From contig JAFLUQ010000144.1 in the NCBI GenBank assembly GCA_022508735.1, positions 1 to 5,493 on the forward strand: a DNA stretch of 5,493 nt, given 5' to 3'. The first letter of the stretch is position 1; every line of letters starts with the position of its first letter. Below are positions 1-5,200 of the stretch, in pieces. This DNA is from Oscillospiraceae bacterium (GTDB taxonomy: Bacteria > Bacillota > Clostridia > UMGS1883). The position numbers were made by a program, and so were the translations under genes. Under the pieces are notes generated by a model. The model worked only from the letters and a program-made list of their open reading frames with translations, had not been told where the DNA came from and did not search any database.

Positions 1-84
1 TTCCGCCTGAATTTCTCAAATACGGCAGATGATAAGATCGTGAGCGGCATACAGACGCTTGCAGAGGTTATAAAATCTTTATAA
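1..84 (+). CDS. C-terminal end of a probable PLP-dependent aminotransferase (5' end outside window)
   Basis: Frame 1 is open from the first base and ends at TAA 82-84, giving 27 residues. The sequence contains RLNFSNTAD near the start, then a helix-like stretch ending in GIQTLAEVIKSL. From memory, this resembles the C-terminus of fold-type I aminotransferases of the 2-aminoadipate/MocR-like group, where an (L)RLNFS segment follows a substrate-contacting arginine and the last helix has the form GIxxLAEVI. The catalytic lysine and the rest of the PLP site would lie upstream and cannot be seen. It lies 23 bp before trpS on the same strand, so the two may be co-transcribed. The reading frame and stop are clear; the family call rests on a short tail and is only moderately secure. 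Confidence 0.55.
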   Translation, partial: FRLNFSNTADDKIVSGIQTLAEVIKSL

Positions 85-107
85 AAATTATAAAGGGATG
101 ATTTATA

Positions 108-1115
108 ATGATAGGTGATAAAAAGGTCATACTTTCGGGTATTCAGCCTTCAGGCGACAGCATCACGCTGGGGAACTATCTGGGTGCGCTGAACAACTGG
201 GTTAAGCTCCAAAGCGAATACCGCTGCCTGTATATGCTGGCGGATATGCACACCTTGACCGTGCGTCAGGAGCCTTCCCAGCTTCGTGCGAGAACCTTGT
301 CCCTGCTGGCTCAGTATATTGCGGCGGGGCTTAATCCACAGGAAAATATACTGTTTATCCAGAGCCATGTGCCCGCTCACGCGGAGCTCACGTGGATCCT
401 TAACTGCTATACACAGATGGGCGAGCTGGGCCGCATGACTCAATTCAAGGACAAGAGCAAAAGGCACGCCGACAATATCAACGCAGGGCTTTACGATTAT
501 CCTGTGCTTATGGCGGCCGATATACTGCTTTACCAGGCTGACATGGTGCCTGTCGGCACCGACCAGAAGCAGCACGTGGAGTTGGCGAGGGATATAGCCC
601 AACGCTTTAACGGCGTTCACGGCGATGTATTCACTATTCCCGAACCCTATATTGCACCTCCGTCAGCCGGTTCCAAGATCAAGAGCCTTCAGGACCCCAC
701 AGCAAAGATGAGCAAGAGCGATCCCAATCCTAACGGTTGTATCTTTATGCTGGATCCGCCGGAGGTCGTTATTAAGAAGATAAAGCGTGCCGTTACCGAC
801 TCTGAGGCCGAAGTGGCTTACAGGGAGGGCAAGGACGGTGTGAATAATTTGCTGACCATATACGCCGCCGTTACCGGCAAGAGCGTTGAGGATGCAGTCA
901 GTGAGTTCGCGGGCAAGGGCTACGGCGACTTCAAGGCTGCCGTGGGAGAGGCTGTGGCTGAGTGTCTCAGGCCCTTCCAGCTCAATTACAGAACACTGAT
1001 GAACAGCAAGGACTATTTGGAGTCGGTCTACAAGGACGGCGCCGAGCAGGCAGGGCGTATTGCGGAGAGGACTCTTAACAAGGTAAAGAAAAAAGTGGGC
1101 TTTGTTCCCAGATAA
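108..1115 (+). CDS. trpS: Tryptophan--tRNA ligase (tryptophanyl-tRNA synthetase)
   Basis: This cytoplasmic class Ic aminoacyl-tRNA synthetase activates tryptophan with ATP and charges tRNA-Trp. The 335-residue length is normal for the bacterial enzyme. The N-terminal SGIQPSG at 10-16 and TLGNYLGAL at 20-28 form the HIGH-like ATP-binding signature. ELGRMTQFKDKS follows near 105-116. MAADILLY at 135-142 includes D138, which by recalled alignment matches the aspartate that contacts the indole NH of tryptophan (D132 in Geobacillus stearothermophilus). VGTDQKQH lies at 149-156, and an intact KMSKS loop at 200-204 is followed by DPN. The C-terminus is a helical, lysine-rich anticodon-binding region ending in KVKKKVGFVPR. 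The ATG at 108 is preceded by AAAGGGA at 92-98 with 9 nt spacing. No T-box leader or tryptophan attenuator fits in the 23 bp gap, so any such control would lie further upstream. The stop codon overlaps the Shine-Dalgarno sequence of the next gene. No key motif is missing. Confidence 0.98.
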   Translation: MIGDKKVILSGIQPSGDSITLGNYLGALNNWVKLQSEYRCLYMLADMHTLTVRQEPSQLRARTLSLLAQYIAAGLNPQENILFIQSHVPAHAELTWILNCYTQMGELGRMTQFKDKSKRHADNINAGLYDYPVLMAADILLYQADMVPVGTDQKQHVELARDIAQRFNGVHGDVFTIPEPYIAPPSAGSKIKSLQDPTAKMSKSDPNPNGCIFMLDPPEVVIKKIKRAVTDSEAEVAYREGKDGVNNLLTIYAAVTGKSVEDAVSEFAGKGYGDFKAAVGEAVAECLRPFQLNYRTLMNSKDYLESVYKDGAEQAGRIAERTLNKVKKKVGFVPR

Positions 1116-1127
1116 AGGAGAGCCGAC

Positions 1128-2261
1128 ATGAGAAACACGAGCATACTTTTTGCCTTCATAACTGCCTTTGTGGTAGCGTTTCTGCTGACGCCCTTCGTTA
1201 AAAAGCTTGCCTTCAAGATCGGCGCGGTGGATGTTCCCAAGGACGAACGCCGTATGCACACGAAGCCGACGGCCCTTGCCGGCGGTCTGGCAATATTTGC
1301 GGGGTTTATTGTGTCTGCACTGATATTTGTGCATAAGGATACGGCATTTTGGGGTATTCTGGCGGGCAGTGTGATTATAATCGTTCTCGGCGTGTTCGAT
1401 GATATATACGCGCTCAGCGCCAAGCTCAAGCTGGGCGTACAGATAGTAGCGGCCGCCATACCTGTTTTATGCGGTGTACGGGTGGATATGATAAAGGTGC
1501 CCGAGTTTATCGACAGCTACGGCTATCTTGACCTGAAATATTTTGCCATTCCGTTGACGATAATATGGATAGTTGGCGTCACCAATGCTGTGAATTTGCT
1601 CGATGGTCTTGACGGTTTGGCCTGCGGCGTTTCGTCCATATCGGCGTTGACGCTGCTCTGTATCGCACTGCTGGTGGGCGAGCCTGTCGTTGCCTTTGCC
1701 ACCGCGGCTTTGGCCGGAGCCTGTTTTGGCTTCCTGCCATATAATTTCAATCCCGCCAAGCTGTTCATGGGTGACACGGGAGCGCTGTTTTTAGGCTATA
1801 TGCTCTCGACTCTGTCGGTAATAGGCCTGTTCAAGGGCTATGCGGTCATCAGTATTGCAGCGCCGTTTCTTATCCTCGGCCTGCCGCTTTTTGACACGGT
1901 TACCGCCATGCTCCGCAGGGCTAAAAATCATCAGCCGATCATGAGTCCTGACCGCGGGCATCTGCACCACCGTCTGGTGGATGCCGGGCTCAGTCAGAAG
2001 CAGGCTGTTGGCGTCATATACACCATGTGCGCTGTGCTCTGCCTCATTGCGGTGCTGCTCATATGGACCGGAGCCGTAAGTCCGCTGGCGCTCCTTATAG
2101 TGATAGTGGCCTTTGCTCTGTTTATAATAATAGTGCCAAGCTTCTCGCATCTGGTGCAAAGCAACGAGGAGACTGACGATAAAAAAATAAAGGGAGGAAG
2201 CGCGACGGGGCACACGTCCCCGGATCATTCGACCCGGACCCGTTCGGATAAGGATCGCTGA
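1128..2261 (+). CDS. wecA: Undecaprenyl-phosphate GlcNAc-1-phosphate transferase, WecA/TagO/MraY family
   Basis: This polytopic membrane enzyme is predicted to transfer GlcNAc-1-phosphate from UDP-GlcNAc to undecaprenyl phosphate on the cytoplasmic face, the first step of wall teichoic acid or other surface-polymer synthesis. The 377 residues contain the family landmarks in order: DVPKDERRMHTKPTALAGG (35-53), the Mg2+-binding DD pair in VFDD (91-92), NLLDGLDG (156-163) with D159 and D162, KLFMGDTGALFLG (211-223) with D216, and a late cytoplasmic loop with SPDRGHLHHRL (273-283). The HxHH form of this loop is typical of WecA/TagO rather than MraY. About ten or eleven hydrophobic helices lie between them. 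A hydrophilic tail of about 35 residues follows the last helix. The ATG at 1128 has a strong AAAGGAG at 1114-1120. It lies 12 bp after trpS and 17 bp before a UDP-GlcNAc 2-epimerase, which supports the teichoic-acid-linkage type of role. The exact sugar and polymer are inferred; tagO would be an equally valid name. Confidence 0.9.
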   Translation: MRNTSILFAFITAFVVAFLLTPFVKKLAFKIGAVDVPKDERRMHTKPTALAGGLAIFAGFIVSALIFVHKDTAFWGILAGSVIIIVLGVFDDIYALSAKLKLGVQIVAAAIPVLCGVRVDMIKVPEFIDSYGYLDLKYFAIPLTIIWIVGVTNAVNLLDGLDGLACGVSSISALTLLCIALLVGEPVVAFATAALAGACFGFLPYNFNPAKLFMGDTGALFLGYMLSTLSVIGLFKGYAVISIAAPFLILGLPLFDTVTAMLRRAKNHQPIMSPDRGHLHHRLVDAGLSQKQAVGVIYTMCAVLCLIAVLLIWTGAVSPLALLIVIVAFALFIIIVPSFSHLVQSNEETDDKKIKGGSATGHTSPDHSTRTRSDKDR

Positions 2262-2278
2262 GATTTGCGCTGTTAGAG

Positions 2279-3418
2279 ATGATTAAGGTTTTTGTTGTTT
2301 TCGGAACCAGGCCTGAGGCTATAAAGATGGCCCCTTTGGTATATGAACTGAAAAAATATCCCGATATAGACTGCAAGGTCTGTGTAACTGCTCAGCATCG
2401 CCAGATGCTGGATATGGTATTGGAGCTGTTTAAGATAACCCCGGACTTTGATCTGGACATTATGAAGGAGCGCCAGACGTTGGCCGGAATAACCACTCGC
2501 GCGCTTACCGGCCTTGAGGAGGTTTTCCGCGAGGAAAAACCCGATCTTGTGCTTGTTCACGGCGACACCACCACCACCTTTGCAGGTGCGCTGGCGGCTT
2601 ATTATAATCAAATAAAGGTTGGTCATGTTGAGGCCGGTCTCCGCACTTGGGATAAATATTTTCCCTTCCCTGAAGAAATGAACCGCAAACTGACAGGCTC
2701 TATTGCTGACCTGCATTTTTCGCCAACGATAAGCAACCGGGCAAACCTTCTCAAGGAAGGCACTTCGCCCGAGCGTATATTTGTTACGGGGAACACGGTC
2801 ATAGATGCGTTTAAAACAACTGTTCGAAAGGATTTCTCTTTTGAAGGTACTCAGCTTGAGGATATAGACTGGAATAAGCGCATAGTGCTTATGACTGCCC
2901 ATCGCCGTGAAAACTTAGGTGAACCGCTCTATAATATCTGCCGCGCCGCGGCGAGATTGGTGCGCGACTTCCCGGATATAGAGCTTGTTTACCCTGTTCA
3001 CCTCAACCCCGCCGTGCAAGACACTGCCCGTGAGGTGCTGGGAGCTTTGCCGCGAGTTCATTTGGTTGACCCGCTTGATGTGGATGTTATGCACAATGCC
3101 ATGAGCCGCTGCCATCTGGTCATGACCGACAGCGGCGGCCTTCAGGAGGAGGCTCCTGCGCTTGGAAAGCCTGTGCTCGTGCTGCGCGGTGAGACCGAGC
3201 GTCCTGAGGCAGCAGAGGCCGGCACGGTGAAGATCGCCGGGGTGCATGAGGAGGTTATATATTCCCTTGCCAGTCAGCTTTTGACAGATGAGGCTGAGTA
3301 TCAGAAGATGAGCCATGCGGTAAACCCTTACGGCGACGGAAATGCCAGCCGCAGAATTGCCGAAGCTATACTCTATCATTTCGGTATACGTGAGGAAGCG
3401 CCGAGCCAGTGGCTGTAA
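2279..3418 (+). CDS. wecB: UDP-N-acetylglucosamine 2-epimerase, non-hydrolysing (WecB/MnaA)
   Basis: This cytoplasmic enzyme interconverts UDP-GlcNAc and UDP-ManNAc, the donor for the ManNAc of teichoic acid linkage units and of other surface glycans. The 379 residues fit the two-Rossmann-domain GT-B-like family. FGTRPEAIK is at 8-16, QHRQM at 39-43, ERQTLAGIT at 64-72, HGDTTTT at 94-100, HVEAGLRT at 116-123, FPEEMNR at 130-136 and TAHRREN at 206-212. By recalled alignment to E. coli WecB, K16, D96, E118, E132, R136 and H208 match the active-site set. The QHRQM and ERQ segments carry residues of the allosteric UDP-GlcNAc site described for the Bacillus anthracis enzyme, which fits the non-hydrolysing type. 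The ATG at 2279 gives the usual MIKVxxVFGTRPE start, but no good Shine-Dalgarno sequence precedes it (TTAGAG only; AAGGAT at 2250-2255 is too far away), so translation may be coupled to wecA. mnaA is an equivalent name. Confidence 0.97.
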   Translation: MIKVFVVFGTRPEAIKMAPLVYELKKYPDIDCKVCVTAQHRQMLDMVLELFKITPDFDLDIMKERQTLAGITTRALTGLEEVFREEKPDLVLVHGDTTTTFAGALAAYYNQIKVGHVEAGLRTWDKYFPFPEEMNRKLTGSIADLHFSPTISNRANLLKEGTSPERIFVTGNTVIDAFKTTVRKDFSFEGTQLEDIDWNKRIVLMTAHRRENLGEPLYNICRAAARLVRDFPDIELVYPVHLNPAVQDTAREVLGALPRVHLVDPLDVDVMHNAMSRCHLVMTDSGGLQEEAPALGKPVLVLRGETERPEAAEAGTVKIAGVHEEVIYSLASQLLTDEAEYQKMSHAVNPYGDGNASRRIAEAILYHFGIREEAPSQWL

Positions 3419-3460
3419 CTTTAAATATTAGTAAACAGAACTTATAACAGGTGAAATTCT

Positions 3461-3697
3461 ATGAAAAATAAGTCCGTATTTACGGCCCTCGGAATGGTGA
3501 CCCAGTTTGGTATAAGCACCATAACTCCCATGCTGCTGTGCATTTTCGCCGCACTGTGGCTGCAAAGCCGTTTTGGGCTTGGTGACTGGGTGATGCTTGT
3601 GGGAGTGCTGATGGGTGTGGGAAGCGGATTTATGAGTATGATGAAGATGATTCGCCAGATGAGTGAGCTCAGCCGGAAGGAGGACGAGGATGCTTAG
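3461..3697 (+). CDS. atpZ: AtpZ/AtpI-family small membrane protein of the ATP synthase operon
   Basis: This 78-residue protein has a short cationic N-terminus, a first membrane helix at about 13-34, a short loop with Q35-SRFGLGD, and a second helix at about 42-61 rich in small residues (GVLMGVGSGF). A charged C-terminal tail ends in SRKEDEDA. Two helices with a glycine-rich second helix, at the head of an atp operon, are the hallmarks of the AtpZ/AtpI family (formerly ATPase gene1). Family members are reported to assist ATP synthase assembly or, in an alkaliphilic Bacillus, to form a divalent-cation channel with AtpI; neither role can be read from the sequence. The start has AGGTGA at 3449-3454. 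Its last 8 bases overlap the next gene, whose Shine-Dalgarno sequence lies inside this one. It is the first gene of the atp cluster, 42 bp after wecB. Family assignment is likely; function is inferred from context. Confidence 0.8.
   Translation: MKNKSVFTALGMVTQFGISTITPMLLCIFAALWLQSRFGLGDWVMLVGVLMGVGSGFMSMMKMIRQMSELSRKEDEDA
3677..3683 (+). promoter_or_regulatory. Shine-Dalgarno sequence that sets the atpI start
   Basis: AAGGAGG lies 6 nt before the ATG at 3690. An in-frame upstream GTG-type start at 3663 would add nine residues (beginning SSAGRRTR) but lacks such a site, so 3690 is preferred. The element lies inside the atpZ coding region, so atpI translation is probably coupled to atpZ. Confidence 0.85.
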
Positions 3698-4103
3698 CCC
3701 CGAAATGAAAAAACAGCTCAGGGAAATTCTCGGCTTCGTGATCGCCCTTGGCCTTGTGCAGCTATGCGTGTTCTTTATACTCGGGCGCACGGCGATAGAA
3801 GCGCCGTTTTTGAAGGCCCTTGCCGGAACAGCGGCAGGCTGCGCCGTGGCCATGCTCAATATGCTGTTTTTGGCGATAGGCATAGAAAGGGCTGTAGATA
3901 AGGGCGAGAAGGCCGCTCAGGCGGCCATGAGCGGTGGCTATATGCTGCGGCTCGCCGTGATAGCGGTCTACGTCTTTGCGGTTATAAAGCTTCCGGGCAT
4001 ATTTAGCGTCTGGGCGGCGATAATTCCGTTGACGTTCACGCGTATAGCTATAATGATAATAAATCTTAAAAACGCCGGAATAAAGGGAGGCGACAACACA
4101 TGA
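3690..4103 (+). CDS. atpI: ATP synthase subunit I (AtpI), four-helix membrane protein
   Basis: This 137-residue protein has a basic amphipathic start (MLSPEMKKQLREI) and four predicted membrane helices at about 13-31, 42-64, 84-99 and 103-124. Helix 2 carries small residues and N57. A charged cytoplasmic loop (ERAVDKGEKAAQAA, about 66-79) separates the two helical hairpins, and helix 4 contains P113 and R118. This layout, directly before the a-subunit gene, matches the ATP synthase subunit I family. AtpI (UncI) is known in some bacteria, including Na+-ATPase bearers, to help insert or assemble the c ring, and is not part of the finished enzyme. The start is set by the Shine-Dalgarno sequence at 3677-3683. 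The gene overlaps atpZ by 8 bases and its stop overlaps the atpB start in an ATGA (4100-4103). Sequence conservation in this family is low, so the call leans on topology and position. Confidence 0.85.
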   Translation: MLSPEMKKQLREILGFVIALGLVQLCVFFILGRTAIEAPFLKALAGTAAGCAVAMLNMLFLAIGIERAVDKGEKAAQAAMSGGYMLRLAVIAVYVFAVIKLPGIFSVWAAIIPLTFTRIAIMIINLKNAGIKGGDNT

Positions 4104-4834
4104 ACATAGATGTCAAAGGCCCAAAAATAATGTTTGAGATCCCTGTTTTGGGCGGCATAAACGTAAGTGAAACCATTGTGAATATGTGGATCGTCATGGC
4201 GGTCATAGCGTTGGTCTGCTTTTTTCTTGGGCGGAACCTGAAGGTGCATGATCCGGGCAAGCGTCAGCTTGTGGCGGAAAAGGCCGTCACTATGATAACC
4301 GATATGGTAACAGGCGTAATGGGTGAGAGAAATGCACATTGGGCACCATATATCGGCACGCTGCTGCTGCTCTCGGCATTCTCGTCTCTCAGCTCGCTGA
4401 CAGGGCTCCGTCCGCCGACAGCGGATTTAAATACGACCCTGGCGTGGGCGCTGGTGACCTTCTTTATGATACAGGGCACAAAGATACGCTATCACGGTGT
4501 GGGCGGCTGGCTCAAGGGCTTTGCTGAGCCTGTAGTGGTAATGACGCCGATGAATCTTATCAGTGAGCTTGCGACGCCCATATCTATGTCCTTCCGTCAC
4601 TTCGGCAATATTGCCGCGGGATTGGTTATAACCTCGCTCATATACGGCTCTCTTGCCGCGCTGAGCAGTGTTGTTTTAGGCTGGATACCTAACGGATTTA
4701 TTGCAAGTATACCGATATTCCAAGTGGGTCTGCCCGCTTTGCTTTCGATATATTTTGATTTGTTCACAAGCTGCCTGCAGGCGTACATCTTCTGTATGCT
4801 GACAATGGTGTTCGTGAGCAACGCACAGGAATAA
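4100..4834 (+). CDS. atpB: F-type ATP synthase subunit a
   Basis: Subunit a is the membrane stator that provides the two ion half-channels next to the rotating c ring. The 244-residue protein starts with a short amphipathic segment, then a first helix at about 26-44. GLRPPTADLNTT (102-113) is the typical motif before the next helices. In the conserved region ELATPISMSFRHFGN, R166 is the essential arginine that faces the c-ring carboxylate; the residue after it is His rather than the Leu of the textbook motif. The last helix contains LQAYIF, whose Gln matches the conserved C-terminal glutamine (Q252 in E. coli by recalled alignment). The length is somewhat short compared with E. coli but usual for Gram-positive versions. 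The Shine-Dalgarno sequence AAAGGGAGG (4082-4090) is 9 nt before the ATG. The start overlaps the atpI stop, so translational coupling is likely. Ion specificity cannot be decided from this subunit alone. Confidence 0.97.
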   Translation: MNIDVKGPKIMFEIPVLGGINVSETIVNMWIVMAVIALVCFFLGRNLKVHDPGKRQLVAEKAVTMITDMVTGVMGERNAHWAPYIGTLLLLSAFSSLSSLTGLRPPTADLNTTLAWALVTFFMIQGTKIRYHGVGGWLKGFAEPVVVMTPMNLISELATPISMSFRHFGNIAAGLVITSLIYGSLAALSSVVLGWIPNGFIASIPIFQVGLPALLSIYFDLFTSCLQAYIFCMLTMVFVSNAQE

Positions 4835-4887
4835 AAAACGATTTTAATTATGTTGCAATGCTGCAATCATTAAAATAAAACTTTTTT
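4833..4887 (+). repeat. Extended AT-rich inverted repeat between atpB and atpE
   Basis: The arms ATTTTAAT (4841-4848) and ATTAAAAT (4869-4876) are perfect reverse complements. Between them TTGCA (4853-4857) and TGCAA (4862-4866) form an inner stem closed by the four-base loop ATGC, and G4852-T4867 could add a wobble pair. A run of six A (4833-4838) outside the left arm could pair with six T (4882-4887) outside the right arm. The structure fills nearly all of the atpB-atpE gap and ends just before the atpE Shine-Dalgarno sequence. The pairing is directly visible, but stability is low because it is almost all A-T. Possible roles are an mRNA processing or stabilising element, a weak attenuator, or simply part of an AU-rich translation enhancer. 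Confidence 0.55.
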
Positions 4888-4892
4888 GGAGG
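4888..4892 (+). promoter_or_regulatory. Shine-Dalgarno sequence that sets the atpE start
   Basis: GGAGG lies 8 nt before ATG 4901 in a very AT-rich setting (T-run before it, TATTTATT after it), typical of a strongly translated gene. A TTG at 4886, in frame and overlapping this element, would add five residues (xEVFI) and can be dismissed because it would consume the ribosome-binding site. Confidence 0.88.
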
Positions 4893-4900
4893 TATTTATT

Positions 4901-5161
4901 ATGGAAATGACAAGAGCTATCGTACTGGCCGCCGAGGCTATCGGCGCAGGACTCGCCATGATCGCGGGTATCGGACCCGGTATAGGTCAGGGCTTTGCCG
5001 CCGGTAAGGCTGCTGAGGCCGTAGGCCGTCAGCCTGAGGCTAAGGGCGACGTGACCACTACTATGCTGTTAGGCTGTGCCGTTGCTGAGTCTACAGGTAT
5101 TTACGCGCTGGTAATTGCGCTGCTGCTGCTCTTCATGCACCCCTTCTTAGGCGCCCTTTAA
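4901..5161 (+). CDS. atpE: F-type ATP synthase subunit c, predicted Na+-binding
   Basis: This 86-residue proteolipid forms the rotor ring. It has two hydrophobic helices (about 5-38 and 51-80) joined by the conserved polar loop R43-Q44-P45. The first helix carries the glycine series G23xG25xG27xG29xG31 with P26. E63 in the second helix is the ion-carrying carboxylate. By recalled alignment with the Ilyobacter tartaricus c subunit, Q30, V61, E63, S64, T65 and Y68 match Q32, V63, E65, S66, T67 and Y70, the residues that coordinate Na+ or complete its hydrogen-bond network. The match is co-linear with a constant offset of two. The subunit is therefore predicted to carry Na+, although such sites can also bind H+. 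The start at ATG 4901 is set by GGAGG at 4888-4892. Inverted repeats flank the gene on both sides, and its initiation region is unusually AT-rich, fitting the need for many c copies per enzyme. Confidence 0.97.
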   Translation: MEMTRAIVLAAEAIGAGLAMIAGIGPGIGQGFAAGKAAEAVGRQPEAKGDVTTTMLLGCAVAESTGIYALVIALLLLFMHPFLGAL

Positions 5162-5166
5162 TTTCT

Positions 5167-5190
5167 CTGACTTTAAAAAGATCAAGTCAG
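5167..5190 (+). repeat. Hairpin between atpE and atpF, touching the atpF Shine-Dalgarno sequence
   Basis: CTGACTT (5167-5173) and AAGTCAG (5184-5190) are perfect reverse complements, giving a 7-bp stem with a 10-base A-rich loop; T5166-G5191 could add a wobble pair. The right arm includes the first two bases of the atpF Shine-Dalgarno sequence AGGAGG (5189-5194). The stem starts 5 bases after the atpE stop. No T-run follows, so it is not an intrinsic terminator. It could protect the 3' end of an atpE message, mark a cleavage site, or lower atpF initiation relative to atpE. Confidence 0.6.
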
Positions 5191-5200
5191 GAGGATAATT

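Noticed and set aside
85..107. T-box or tryptophan leader in front of trpS
   Set aside because: The gap is only 23 bp, too short for a T-box or leader peptide; it holds little beyond the trpS ribosome-binding site.
663..1334. Long antisense open frame (223 codons) opposite trpS and the start of wecA
   Set aside because: It runs opposite well-conserved coding sequence and across a gene boundary, has no recognisable domain, and arises from the codon bias of the + strand genes.
2273..2902. Antisense open frame (209 codons) opposite wecB
   Set aside because: It is fully inside a strongly conserved gene, its composition is not protein-like, and the + strand gene explains the region.
3413..3440. 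CTGT...ACAG inverted repeat after wecB as a terminator
   Set aside because: It has only four base pairs with a long AT-rich loop and no T-run, which is not distinguishable from chance.
3420..3448. Possible promoter TTTAAA-17 nt-TATAAC before atpZ
   Set aside because: Spacing is right and the -10 box is good, but transcription would begin near 3454-3455, removing the AGGTGA Shine-Dalgarno sequence at 3449-3454 from the message. The match is expected by chance in such AT-rich sequence.
3663..3689. Upstream alternative start for atpI
   Set aside because: It adds nine polar residues lying in the atpZ tail and has no Shine-Dalgarno sequence, whereas ATG 3690 has AAGGAGG at ideal spacing.
4339..4527. 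Short + strand open frame in another frame inside atpB
   Set aside because: It is a shadow of atpB with no ribosome-binding site of its own and no recognisable product.
4841..4887. Intrinsic terminator between atpB and atpE
   Set aside because: There is a hairpin and a six-T run, but the stem is almost all A-T, the T-run is separated by five bases (AAAAC) and merges into the atpE ribosome-binding site, and termination here would cut off essential c and b subunits. It is kept only as an inverted repeat of unknown role.
4886..4900. TTG start five codons before atpE
   Set aside because: The codon overlaps the GGAGG ribosome-binding site itself. ATG 4901 gives the normal c-subunit N-terminus.
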